A stretch of 14,444 bases of DNA from Alphaproteobacteria bacterium. GTDB lineage: Bacteria; Pseudomonadota; Alphaproteobacteria; Micropepsales; Micropepsaceae. The notes under the pieces are model-generated. The model had not been told where the DNA came from, searched no databases, and worked only from the letters and a program-made list of their open reading frames with translations. Numbering within the stretch: position 1 is the first letter of the stretch; the number at the start of each line of letters is the position of its first letter. This document shows positions 7,447 to 14,304 of this stretch, one piece after another. The stretch spans positions 1 to 14,444 of the forward strand of contig JAATGK010000508.1 in NCBI GenBank assembly GCA_015654715.1, in the 5' to 3' direction. The translations under genes were made by a program, and so were the position numbers.

Positions 7447-8023
7447 CGCATTTCCTCTCCGGCGTTGGCGTTTACGCGTCCCCCGCCTTCGCTGTTTGCG
7501 GGTGAAGACTGGTCCGCCAATCCCTAATGTCCGGTAATGGTGAATGCCGTAGATGCAAACGCTTCGCGTACGCACCGCAACGACAGGTTTACGTGGCAAA
7601 TCAGGCATGTAGCTGGCGAATGCGGCGCGCCGTGGTAGCGTTCTCAGCAATTGCTTGGAACTACTCCAGGAATCGGCCTTGCCATGCTTTTGAGAGGCAG
7701 GCGCAGCACCCGTGCTAGTATGTGTCGCCAGGATGTGTCATGCGACAATAGACCACGCTTCGTCGTCAAGCGTCCGTCGGCGCTGCCTTTTTGGCGCCGT
7801 CCGTGCAACCAACGGCAACATAATAGAATGTGAATAATACCAATGAGCTGTTTGGTCAGGGCCTGGGACGGATGCCGGCGCTTCGCGAAACCGCGGCGGC
7901 CGGCTTTGAAACGTACCGGCCTTTCGTCGGCGCCGATCCGTGGCACCGGGGGAATTCACCACATGAGACCGCGCACGGTCACGCCGTAACGAAAAACGGC
8001 CGAGTCGCCCCGGCCGTTCGGTT
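7447..8023. other. 577-bp stretch without a supported gene
   Basis: Lies between two minus-strand genes: it is the upstream region of the chemoreceptor and the downstream region of DUF1013. The terminator at 7992-8018 occupies one end. The rest shows no family-like protein in any frame. There is a locally AT-richer patch near 7818-7845, and a repeated ATGTGTC (7720-7726, 7733-7739) overlaps a TGTCGC/GCGACA inverted pair (7723-7728, 7742-7747). The receptor promoter must be here, but no convincing hexamer pair was found. Confidence 0.5.
7992..8018 (-). terminator. Intrinsic terminator of the DUF1013 gene
   Basis: On the minus strand a perfect 8-bp stem (AACGGCCG, 8018-8011, with CGGCCGTT, 8002-7995) and an 8-base loop is followed by a U-run (7996-7992). 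It starts five bases after the DUF1013 stop codon, which is classic rho-independent layout. Confidence 0.9.
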
Positions 8024-8710
8024 TCAGGCTTCGCCGTCTTCCGGCGGCAGTTCGGTTGGTTCTTCTACCGGCTCTTCCGCTGGCTCCTCGGCCGCTGCGG
8101 GCGGCGGGGTGCCCGGCGCGTCGTTCAGCGGCAGGATGGTGGTGCCGGCCTTGGCGGCGCGCTTGATGGCGCGTTCTTGCTTGGCGGCGGCTCTGGAGAC
8201 CGCAAGGTCGAGTTCGAGCTGGCTGCACAGCCCCAGCGTGACCGGATCGACCGCTTTGATGTTGGTGGCATTCCAGTGCGAGCGCTCGCGGATTTTCTGG
8301 ATGGTCGCTTTGGTGGTGCCGATCAGTTTGATGATGTCGGCATCGGGCATTTCGGGATGGTTGCGCAGGATCCAATAGACCGCATCGGGCTTATCCTGGC
8401 GCTTGGAGACCGGGGTATAGCGCGGTGCTTTTTTCTGCTTGACCACCGGCATCTTGTGTTTGGGCGGCGCCATTTTGAGGCGGACTTTGGGGTTCTTTTC
8501 CGCCTCTTCGATCTGCTCGCGGGTGAGCTGACCGGCCGAGACCGGGTCCATGCCCTTGATGCCTTTGGCGACGTCTTCGTCGGCGATGCCTTTCACTTCG
8601 AGCGGGTGCAGGCCGCAGAAATCGGCGACTTGCTCGAAGGTCAGCGAAGTATTGTCCACCAGCCAGACGGCGGTGGCTTTCGGCATCAACGGCTTGTTTT
8701 CGGCGGCCAT
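8024..8710 (-). CDS. trcR: DUF1013 / TrcR-family predicted cell-cycle transcriptional regulator
   Basis: A 228-residue cytosolic protein of the alphaproteobacterial DUF1013 family, which current family naming links to the cell-cycle regulator TrcR. Two helix-turn-helix-like segments are visible: about 14-45 (AVWLVDNTSLTFEQVADFCGLHPLEVKGI) and about 108-143 (PDAVYWILRNHPEMPDADIIKLIGTTKATIQKIRER). A Lys/Pro-rich linker (about 72-105, with KMAPPKHKMPVVKQKK) joins them. The tail from about 203 is Pro/Glu-rich and low complexity (PAEEPVEEPTELPPEDGEA) and probably unstructured. The ATG at 8710 is preceded by AGGGAGA at good spacing; sequence upstream of it does not look like the family. A strong terminator follows. 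The family call is good; the regulatory role and name rest on family knowledge recalled from memory. Confidence 0.82.
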   Translation of the reverse strand: MAAENKPLMPKATAVWLVDNTSLTFEQVADFCGLHPLEVKGIADEDVAKGIKGMDPVSAGQLTREQIEEAEKNPKVRLKMAPPKHKMPVVKQKKAPRYTPVSKRQDKPDAVYWILRNHPEMPDADIIKLIGTTKATIQKIRERSHWNATNIKAVDPVTLGLCSQLELDLAVSRAAAKQERAIKRAAKAGTTILPLNDAPGTPPPAAAEEPAEEPVEEPTELPPEDGEA

Positions 8711-8906
8711 GTAAATTTTCTCCCTTTGCCGGGGAAGGTCGTCAACCCTCCACCCGACCTCGTAAAGCTGAAGCTTTCGAGGAATGCCGAAGGTTGTAGC
8801 CGGGCCGGGCCCCGAAGGGAAGGATTTTCCACCCGCCCGCGAGCCTCTTTTGCCCCCCGCCGCGATTAACGGATCGGCAGACCGCATCAATCGGCAGCTT
8901 TGACAG

Positions 8907-9881
8907 CTAAGCCGTCAGCAGAATCTTCCCGAAATGCCCGCCCGACACCATCAGGGCATGGGCGGTCTGAGCCTCGGCGAGCGGGAAGGTCGAGTCGATC
9001 ACCGGTTTGAGCGCGCCGGTTTCGATCAGCGGCCACACGGTCTTCAGCAGCGCGTCGCGGATGGCGCGTTTTTCGTCCAGCGTCCGCCCGCGCAAGGTGG
9101 TCGCCGCGAAGGTGAGGCGTTTGGCGATCATCGGCGCGAAGTTCACCGTTGCGGTCGTGCCTTTCTGGAACGCGATATTGACGATCCGGCCCTTCAGCGC
9201 CGCCGCCTCAAAATTCTTAGCGATATAATCGCCGCCCACCATGTCGAGGATCACGTCGGCGCCGTGGCCATCGGTGGCGTCGAGCACTTCTTCGATGAAA
9301 TCTTCCGTACGGTGATCAATGGCGCGGGTGGCGCCGAGACGTTCGCACGCCTCGCAGCGCGTGGCACCACCGGCCGTGGTGAGCACCTGCGCACCCAGCG
9401 CTTTGGCCAATTGGATGGCGGTGGAGCCGACACCGCTGGAGCCGCCGTGAATCAGCACTGTCTCGCCGGTCTTCAGCGCTGCCGAATCGATCAGGTTGGT
9501 CCAGGCCGTGAACAAGGCTTCCGGCAGTCCCGCCGCGTCGATCGCGCCCAGCCCTGCCGGAAGCGGCAAAACGCAAGCATCGTCGGCCACCGCATATTCT
9601 GCATATCCCCCACCGGTCAGCAGCGCGCAAACCGGCGTCCCGGTTTGGAACGCGGACCCCGCGCCCGCTTCGGCCACCGCACCGGAAACTTCCATGCCGA
9701 GGGTTAACGGCGCGCCGGGCGGCGGCGGGTACTTTCCTTGTGCCTGCATCAGATCGGCGCGGTTAAGACCGGCGGCGGCAACCTTGATCAGAACCTGATG
9801 CGGCCCCGGCACCGGCTTTTCGCTCTCTGAGAGTGGCAGCGTGTAGTCGGGACCCGGGTTTACGATCGCTATGGTGCGCAT
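8907..9881 (-). CDS. NAD(P)H:quinone oxidoreductase, PIG3-type medium-chain reductase
   Basis: A 324-residue cytosolic zinc-independent medium-chain dehydrogenase/reductase, close to the TP53I3/PIG3 quinone oxidoreductase group, which reduces quinones or similar electrophiles with NADPH. The N-terminal GroES-like part has AAAGLNRADLMQAQGKYPPPPG (35-56) and GGGYAEYAV (90-98). The Rossmann part has the dinucleotide loop HGGSSGVGSTAIQLAKALGA (145-164) and AGGATRCEACERLGA (170-184), typical of the PIG3 set. No structural zinc cysteine cluster is present. The ATG at 9881 has AGAGG six bases upstream; upstream codons are not family-like. It is divergent from the DUF1192 gene (122 bases apart). In alphaproteobacteria this gene often sits beside DUF1192, DUF1465/RcdA and rpmE, as recalled and as seen here. 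The in vivo substrate is unknown. Confidence 0.92.
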   Translation of the reverse strand: MRTIAIVNPGPDYTLPLSESEKPVPGPHQVLIKVAAAGLNRADLMQAQGKYPPPPGAPLTLGMEVSGAVAEAGAGSAFQTGTPVCALLTGGGYAEYAVADDACVLPLPAGLGAIDAAGLPEALFTAWTNLIDSAALKTGETVLIHGGSSGVGSTAIQLAKALGAQVLTTAGGATRCEACERLGATRAIDHRTEDFIEEVLDATDGHGADVILDMVGGDYIAKNFEAAALKGRIVNIAFQKGTTATVNFAPMIAKRLTFAATTLRGRTLDEKRAIRDALLKTVWPLIETGALKPVIDSTFPLAEAQTAHALMVSGGHFGKILLTA

Positions 9882-9899
9882 GATCAGCCTCTTGGTAGC

Positions 9900-9943
9900 G
9901 CGCAATGGATCGGAAAAAGCGCGGTGCACTTTTCCGGTTGCGC
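9900..9943. repeat. Palindromic intergenic element
   Basis: Nested inverted repeats: outer GCGCAA (9900-9905) with TTGCGC (9938-9943), inner CGGAAAA (9911-9917) with TTTTCCG (9930-9936), and a 12-base loop. It lies between the divergent quinone oxidoreductase and DUF1192 genes. On the minus strand it contains CGGAAAAGTGC, which also occurs on the plus strand near 2990-3001, suggesting a dispersed repeat family rather than a gene-specific operator. Confidence 0.5.
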
Positions 9944-10003
9944 TCTTGCAGCAATGCGTTTGCTTGCTAAAACTAACAGTGTTCGAGAAGGACGCAAACA
10001 GCC

Positions 10004-10201
10004 ATGGCGATCGATCCCGAAGAGCTGCTGCCGCGCAAAAAAGCCCCCGAAATCGTGCTGGGCGAAGACCTTTCGGCGATGTCGGAATTCGAACTCGATA
10101 CACGCATTAACAGACTTGAAGGCGAAATCGTCCGCTGCCGCGACGCCATCAGCCATCGCCGGGCGACGAAAAACGCCGCCGACGCGTTCTTCAAACGTTG
10201 A
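10004..10201 (+). CDS. DUF1192 family small protein
   Basis: A 65-residue cytosolic protein of the DUF1192 family (function unknown), nearly confined to alphaproteobacteria as far as I recall. The N-terminus has PRKKAPEIVLGEDLSAMSEFEL (about 10-31), and the C-terminal half is a predicted helix with a coiled-coil look (LDTRINRLEGEIVRCRDAISHRRATKNAADAFF). The length is normal for the family. The ATG at 10004 has AGAAGGA (9986-9992) eleven bases upstream. A candidate promoter, TTGCAG (9946-9951) and TAAAAC (9968-9973), is weak. It stands just before rcdA on the same strand with a 209-base gap. That pairing, and the small helical shape, hint at a cell-cycle or regulatory link, but nothing in the sequence proves one. 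Confidence 0.9.
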   Translation: MAIDPEELLPRKKAPEIVLGEDLSAMSEFELDTRINRLEGEIVRCRDAISHRRATKNAADAFFKR

Positions 10202-10310
10202 CCTTGGCGCTAGGCTTGACGCTGCTGTTTGCGCGCTCTCCGCGAGTGCACAATCCTTAACGCGATCATCATCATTAATATCGACAGCTATGCGTTGCAG
10301 GGTTGCCACC

Positions 10311-10326
10311 GGCTATAGTGTTAACC
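10311..10326 (+). promoter_or_regulatory. Candidate rcdA promoter -10 with CtrA-like half site
   Basis: TATAGT (10314-10319) matches the -10 consensus at five of six positions and lies about 90 bases upstream of rcdA. TTAACC directly after it (10321-10326) matches the first six bases of the CtrA half-site TTAACCAT. Two more TTAA tetrads lie at 10257-10260 and 10275-10278, but 14 bases apart rather than the 7 of a full CtrA box. No good -35 was found. Weak evidence only. Confidence 0.3.
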
Positions 10327-10410
10327 GGCGAATGAGGCATCTCCCACCTTGCGCGACGCTCGCGAGTTGATAGCTTGTGTGCAGTTGCGTGACGGGAGCG
10401 GGGCATACCG

Positions 10411-10920
10411 ATGAACACTCTTGAGGATGACACCATTCGCGATTTCACGTTGCAGTCGTTCACCGGCTCGGCATTGTTCCAGCACACGTTTGATGAAGGC
10501 ATGAGTTTGGTCGAAGAGACCGCGCGCTATCTCGACGGGCCGGGGCGTGAAGAACAGCGTCACCTGCCGCGCAAGACCGCGATGCTTTATGCTGGCGAAT
10601 CCATGCGCGTGACCACGCGTCTGATGCAGGCGGCCTCCTGGCTCTTGGTGCAGCGCGCCGTGCACGAAGGCGACATGAAGGTCGAGGACGCGCAAAGCGA
10701 GCGCTATCGTCTCGGTTCGAAGGAAATCTGCTTCGGCGGCGGCCCGATTGAGGGCATCGAGGCGCTGCCCGAGAAGCTGCGGGATTTGCTCTCGCGCAGC
10801 GACGAACTTTACCGCCGCATCGCGCGTCTCGACGATGTGTTGTTCGGCAACGCCGAAATTCCGGCCGGCGCGCGCGGCGCGCAAGCGATGCTGGAACAGG
10901 CCTTCTCGGGGCAGCCGTAA
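10411..10920 (+). CDS. rcdA: RcdA, regulator of CtrA degradation (DUF1465)
   Basis: A 169-residue cytosolic helical protein of the RcdA/DUF1465 family. In Caulobacter, RcdA works with CpdR and PopA to bring substrates, among them CtrA, to the ClpXP protease at the G1-S step. Family marks are an N-terminal helix with SLVEETARYLDGPGR (32-46), then TRLMQAASWLLVQRAVHEGDMKVEDAQSERYRL (69-101) and LPEKLRDLLSRSDELYRRIARLDDVLF (119-145). The C-terminal tail after about 146 is short and probably flexible, the region linked to adaptor-cargo contacts in Caulobacter. The ATG at 10411 follows purine-rich GGGAGCGGGG at a rather long distance. It converges on rpmE. ctrA itself lies about 3.4 kb downstream on the other strand. 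Confidence 0.93.
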   Translation: MNTLEDDTIRDFTLQSFTGSALFQHTFDEGMSLVEETARYLDGPGREEQRHLPRKTAMLYAGESMRVTTRLMQAASWLLVQRAVHEGDMKVEDAQSERYRLGSKEICFGGGPIEGIEALPEKLRDLLSRSDELYRRIARLDDVLFGNAEIPAGARGAQAMLEQAFSGQP

Positions 10921-10924
10921 AAAA

Positions 10925-11026
10925 GCGAATAGCGAAATCGCGAATGGCGACAAGCGCCCTGTTGCGGCCGTTCGCGCATACCAAAAAGGGGACCTTTCGG
11001 CCCCCTATTCGCTACTCACTATTCGC
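10925..11026. repeat. CGAAT-type repeat pair in inverted arrangement
   Basis: Between the convergent rcdA and rpmE 3' ends, the left copy (10925-10950) has degenerate units GCGAATAGCGAA and GCGAATGGCGA. The right copy (11006-11026) is the opposite-strand version, reading ATTCGCTACTCACTATTCGCC. A 9-bp stretch (10924-10932 with 11005-11013) is perfectly complementary. The rpmE terminator lies between the copies. It looks like a dispersed intergenic repeat rather than coding sequence. Confidence 0.5.
10983..11005 (-). terminator. Intrinsic terminator of rpmE
   Basis: On the minus strand, 7-base arms (11005-10999 and 10994-10988; one G-U pair) enclose a GAAA tetraloop and are followed by five U residues (10987-10983). 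It lies 26 bases after the rpmE stop. On the plus strand the stem has no U-run, so it should serve rpmE and not rcdA. Confidence 0.85.
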
Positions 11027-11030
11027 CCAA

Positions 11031-11255
11031 TCAGGACTTCACGAAACTGCCGAACTTCTTGTTGAAGCGGGTCAGACGGCCGCCGCGGTCGAGCAATTGC
11101 TGCTGGCCGCCGGTCCAGGCCGGATGGGTGGAAGGGTCGATGTCGAGGGTCAGCTTCTGGTCGGTGGTGCCCCAGGTCGTACGCGTGCGATAAGTCGTGC
11201 CGTTGTTCAATTGCACGTTGACGAAATGGTAGTTGGGGTGGATGCCCTTTTTCAT
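11031..11255 (-). CDS. rpmE: Large-subunit ribosomal protein L31
   Basis: A 74-residue ribosomal protein L31 (bL31). It begins [29 protein letters not shown] and contains the family core [24 protein letters not shown] (38-61), then FNKKFG near the end. It has no cysteine, so it is the zinc-independent form, common in alphaproteobacteria. The ATG at 11255 is preceded by AGAAGG nine bases upstream; longer readings add non-family residues. It has a clear promoter (11290-11318) and an intrinsic terminator (10983-11005), so it is a single-gene unit. It is divergent from the ABC exporter gene, with 143 bases between them, and convergent with rcdA. Confidence 0.97.
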   Translation of the reverse strand: MKKGIHPNYHFVNVQLNNGTTYRTRTTWGTTDQKLTLDIDPSTHPAWTGGQQQLLDRGGRLTRFNKKFGSFVKS

Positions 11256-11289
11256 AGCTGACGGCCTTCTTTCGTCCAAAGAGGCGGGG

Positions 11290-11318
11290 CTTATAGGAGA
11301 TCGGCCTGAGGCATGCAA
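11290..11318 (-). promoter_or_regulatory. rpmE: rpmE sigma-70-type promoter
   Basis: On the minus strand a TTGCAT -35 (11318-11313) and a TATAAG -10 (11295-11290) are separated by exactly 17 bases. Transcription would start near 11283 and give a leader of about 28 bases holding the ribosome site, as expected for a highly expressed ribosomal gene. Not experimentally known. Confidence 0.65.
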
Positions 11319-11344
11319 GCGGCCGGCCCGCGCGCGGCGCGCGG

Positions 11345-11372
11345 TTTAAACTCCGAAAGCACACCCTATATT
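11345..11372 (+). promoter_or_regulatory. Candidate promoter of the ABC exporter gene
   Basis: TATATT (11367-11372) matches five of six -10 positions and lies 26 bases before the ABC gene start. The -35-like TTTAAA (11345-11350), 16 bases upstream, is poor. A GC-rich palindromic run (about 11321-11343) separates it from the divergent rpmE promoter. Confidence 0.35.
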
Positions 11373-11398
11373 GGGAGTTCACCTTTGGGACCCCAGCA

Positions 11399-13252
11399 AT
11401 GGCGCAATCGGGCGCGGAATACGCCGAACAGGTGCAATACGTCGCACAAAGCCGGGCCAAGGGGCGCTCCCTGAGGCCCTTAAAGGCGCTGGTTCCTTTC
11501 CTGAAGCCTTACAGCGGGCGGATCGTGCTGGCGGTGCTGGCCTTGTTAACCTCGTCGGCCGCCACCCTGGTTCTCCCGGCTGTTTTGCGCGGTTTGATCG
11601 ACAAGGGCTTCTCGGTCGCCCAGATTGCGGCCATTTCCCACTATTTTCTGCTGTTTCTTGGCGCCGCGGCGGTGCTCGGGGCGGCGACGGCGATCCGCTA
11701 TTACTTCGTCACCTGGATCGGCGAGCGGGTCATTGCCGACCTGCGCAAAGCCGTGTTCGACCATGTGCTCGACCTGACTCCGGCCTTTTTCGAGGTCACC
11801 CGCACCGGCGAGGTGCTGTCGCGGCTTTCCGCCGATACCACTCTGATCCAGACGGTGGTGGGTTCGTCCGCCTCGGTCGCCTTGCGCAATGTGGTGATGT
11901 TTTTCGGCGGTCTTGCCTTGATGTTCGTCACCGACATCAAGCTCACCACCCTGGTCATCCTGGCGGTGGTGGTGGTGGTGATCCCGCTGATCCTGTTCGG
12001 CCGCTGGGTGCGCACCTTGAGCCGCGAGAGCCAGGACCGCATCGCCGACACCAGCGCGCATGCCGGTGAGACTTTGAATGCGGTCGCCACCGTGCAAGCC
12101 TTTACCCGCGAAGATTACGAACGCCGCCGTTATGCAAAGGCGGTGGAAGACTCCTTTACCATCGCGGTGCGGCGCACCTATGCCCGCGCCGGCATGACCG
12201 CGGCGGCGATCTTCGGCATCTTCGCTTGCATCGCCGCGGTCGGCTGGGTGGGGGCGCAGAGCGTGATCCATGGCGCCGGCGGCATTCCGAGCGGCGGCGG
12301 CTTATTTACCCATGCCATCAGCGTCGGCCAATTGGTGCAGTTCATCTTTTACGCCTTCCTGGTGGCGGGCGGCGTCGGGGCGATCAGCGAAACCTGGGGC
12401 GATCTGCAACGCGCCGCCGGGGCGTCCGAGCGTTTGGTCGAACTTCTCACCGTGCCGCCGGCGATTGCCGCTCCGCTCGACCCAAAGCCGTTGCCGGTTC
12501 CGGCCACTGGCGCCGTGCGCTTCGAAAATGTCGAATTCCGCTATCCCACCCGGCCCGACAGCGCCGCCTTGAACGGCTTTTCGCTTGCCGTCGAACCTGG
12601 CGAGGCGCTGGCTCTAGTCGGCCCTTCGGGCGCCGGCAAATCGACAGTGTTCCAGCTCCTCCTGCGCTTCTATGCGGCGCAGCAGGGCAAGATTTCCTTC
12701 GACGGCGTCGATATTGCCGCAGCCGATCCCAGGGCGGTGCGCCGCGCCATTGCGATGGTCGCGCAGGACCCGGTGATTTTCTCCGGCAGTATCGCCGACA
12801 ACATCCGCTACGGCCGTCCTGAAGCGTCCGACGACGAGGTCCGCGCTGCCGCCGACGGGGCTGCCGCGCTCGAATTCATCGATCAATTGCCGGAGGGGTT
12901 TGCCACCCTTCTTGGCGAACGCGGCGTGACGTTGTCGGGCGGCCAGCGCCAGCGCCTCGCCATTGCCCGCGCCATGCTGCGGAACGCGCCGCTGCTCCTC
13001 CTCGATGAAGCCACCAGTGCCCTTGATGCCGAGAACGAACGCCTGGTGCAACACGGCCTCGCCAATCTGATGCAAGGGCGCACCACGCTGGTGATCGCGC
13101 ATCGCCTTGCCACCATCCAGCGCCTCAAACGCATCGTGGTGATGGATCAGGGCCGGGTGGTGGACGCGGGCAGTCACGACGCCCTTGTGGCCAAAGGCGG
13201 ACTTTACGCGCGCTTGGCCAGCTTGCAGTTTTCGGGGGCAAGAGGGGACTGA
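11399..13252 (+). CDS. MsbA-like ABC exporter (fused permease and ATPase)
   Basis: A 617-residue half-transporter expected to work as a homodimer in the inner membrane, exporting a lipid or other amphiphile. The transmembrane domain (about 35-345) has six hydrophobic segments; TVQAFTREDYERRRY (231-245) is the usual coupling region. The ATPase domain (about 371-612) is complete: Walker A GPSGAGKST (408-416), Q-loop Q456, signature LSGGQ (512-516), Walker B LLLLDE (532-537) and H-loop H568. It closely resembles the MsbA-related group found next to rpmE in many alphaproteobacteria, rather than the essential MsbA; the substrate is unknown. An insertion HGAGGIPSGGGLFTH (291-305) in the last external loop is glycine-rich. 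The start at 11399 follows a weak GGGA. The paraoxonase-like gene starts two bases after the stop, so the pair is one operon. Confidence 0.93.
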   Translation: MAQSGAEYAEQVQYVAQSRAKGRSLRPLKALVPFLKPYSGRIVLAVLALLTSSAATLVLPAVLRGLIDKGFSVAQIAAISHYFLLFLGAAAVLGAATAIRYYFVTWIGERVIADLRKAVFDHVLDLTPAFFEVTRTGEVLSRLSADTTLIQTVVGSSASVALRNVVMFFGGLALMFVTDIKLTTLVILAVVVVVIPLILFGRWVRTLSRESQDRIADTSAHAGETLNAVATVQAFTREDYERRRYAKAVEDSFTIAVRRTYARAGMTAAAIFGIFACIAAVGWVGAQSVIHGAGGIPSGGGLFTHAISVGQLVQFIFYAFLVAGGVGAISETWGDLQRAAGASERLVELLTVPPAIAAPLDPKPLPVPATGAVRFENVEFRYPTRPDSAALNGFSLAVEPGEALALVGPSGAGKSTVFQLLLRFYAAQQGKISFDGVDIAAADPRAVRRAIAMVAQDPVIFSGSIADNIRYGRPEASDDEVRAAADGAAALEFIDQLPEGFATLLGERGVTLSGGQRQRLAIARAMLRNAPLLLLDEATSALDAENERLVQHGLANLMQGRTTLVIAHRLATIQRLKRIVVMDQGRVVDAGSHDALVAKGGLYARLASLQFSGARGD

Positions 13253-13254
13253 AG

Positions 13255-14205
13255 ATGCGCAAAACTCCGTGGCGCCGCATCGCGCTCACCGTGTTGGCGA
13301 TGCTGCTCATGCTGCTGCTGGCCGCGAGCTACCGCTACGTGCAATCGCGCGGGCTGTTAGCCTCGGTTGCCGACAAGACGCCGGCGGCCTGCCGCACCGT
13401 GGCGGGAATCTCCGGGGTCGCGGCGGTCATTGCGGATGAGCGGACCCACAGCGCTATGGTCGCCACCCGGCAAGGCGGGATCTATGTTCTGGCGGGGAGC
13501 ACGGCGACCAAGCTTTCCGGCACGCCGAAGGATTTTCACCCCCTCGCCATCGCCCTGGCCGGTGGGCGGTTGCAAGCCGTTTTCGCCCGCGCCGACGGCA
13601 CTTATGCGCTGGCGGTGTTCGACGTGCAGCCCGGCAAGCTGGTCGAAGTCGGTCAGCTCACCACCGATCAACTAACCGATCCGGCCGATCTCGCGGCGAT
13701 CGACGATCAGCGCTTTTACCTCGTCAACAAGCACGCCAGCCGCACCGTCCTCGGCCGTTGGCTCGACGATACGTTCCTGATCCCGCGCGCCAGCGTGCTT
13801 TATTACGACGGCATGAAGTTCGTCGTGGTGGCGAAGCGGCTGAATGCGCCGTCCGCCATCGCACTGTCGCCCGAGGGCGGTTACTTGTACGTCGCCCAGG
13901 AATTGCCGCGCACCGTGGCCAGCTTCGACCGCAACGTGTTTATGGGATCGCTCGATCATCCCGAGCTCATCACTCTGCCCGCCGCGCCGACGAAAATCAC
14001 GGTGGCCAAAGACGGCAGCCTGATCGTCGCCGCCTGGCCGAAACGGGGGCAGGGTGCGGTCTATCGCGTTCGGATGGCCGACGGCGTGGCGCAGCCGGCC
14101 GAGCTGCTCTATGCGACCAAAAGCGAAGAAGTCACCGCCGCCGCCGCAACCAACGGGCATCTCTTAATCGGTTCCGAACAGCGGCTGCTCGACTGCAAAG
14201 AATAA
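13255..14205 (+). CDS. Membrane-anchored paraoxonase/arylesterase-like beta-propeller, active site probably lost
   Basis: 316 residues: an N-terminal membrane anchor (about 9-25), then a six-bladed propeller like paraoxonase (PON) and SMP-30 proteins, probably periplasmic. PON likeness by eye: SVLYYDGMKFVVVAKRLNAPSAIALSPEG (180-208), YLYVAQELPRTVASFDRN (210-227) and LLIGSEQRLLDCKE (303-316). C46 and C314 sit where human PON1 has its C42-C353 disulfide. However, PON1 calcium ligands E53/D54, N224 and D269/N270 align with A55/A56, S200 and T247/K248, and the H115/H134 dyad aligns with non-histidines; only N158 (PON1 N168) remains. It may therefore be a binding or scaffold protein, not a lactonase. 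The start is two bases after the ABC gene stop, with GAGGGGAC as ribosome site inside that gene. Alignment was done from memory, so residue pairings are approximate. Confidence 0.75.
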   Translation: MRKTPWRRIALTVLAMLLMLLLAASYRYVQSRGLLASVADKTPAACRTVAGISGVAAVIADERTHSAMVATRQGGIYVLAGSTATKLSGTPKDFHPLAIALAGGRLQAVFARADGTYALAVFDVQPGKLVEVGQLTTDQLTDPADLAAIDDQRFYLVNKHASRTVLGRWLDDTFLIPRASVLYYDGMKFVVVAKRLNAPSAIALSPEGGYLYVAQELPRTVASFDRNVFMGSLDHPELITLPAAPTKITVAKDGSLIVAAWPKRGQGAVYRVRMADGVAQPAELLYATKSEEVTAAAATNGHLLIGSEQRLLDCKE

Positions 14206-14254
14206 CCACCCCCATGCGGGCAGGTGATTGCGTCAGGCTGGTAAACCCCCAAAT

Positions 14255-14279
14255 AAAAAGGGCGCCCTTGCGAGCGCCC
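14255..14279 (-). terminator. Intrinsic terminator of ctrA
   Basis: On the minus strand a 6-bp stem (GGGCGC, 14279-14274, with GCGCCC, 14265-14260) and an 8-base loop is followed by U5 (14259-14255). It begins 25 bases after the ctrA stop. From the plus side the stem is followed by CTTCTTCT, so it could weakly serve the paraoxonase-like gene too. Confidence 0.85.
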
Positions 14280-14304
14280 CTTCTTCTGCCCCCTGGTAAC
14301 TCGT

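Noticed and set aside
5464..7527. Long open frame (687 codons) on the plus strand opposite the chemoreceptor
   Set aside because: The opposite strand encodes an unmistakable chemoreceptor with the diagnostic hairpin. The plus-strand product is His/Gly/Arg-rich with no family motif, as expected of a GC-rich antisense frame.
7936..7955. TGGCAC near 7940 as a sigma-54 -24 element
   Set aside because: The matching -12 TTGC at the required spacing is absent, and the orientation does not lead into a gene.
7843..7989. Possible 48-residue plus-strand peptide ending just before the DUF1013 terminator
   Set aside because: Strongly Arg/Pro-rich with no ribosome site at good spacing and no family resemblance; most likely a chance frame.
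8873..8897. Direct repeat of ATCGGCAG (8873-8880 and 8890-8897) between the DUF1013 and quinone oxidoreductase genes
   Set aside because: Only two 8-base copies, downstream of one gene and about 160 bases from the start of the next; too short to separate from chance.
11546..12271. 241-codon minus-strand frame inside the ABC exporter
   Set aside because: The plus strand encodes complete ABC motifs; the minus product is a His/Asp/Gly-rich shadow.
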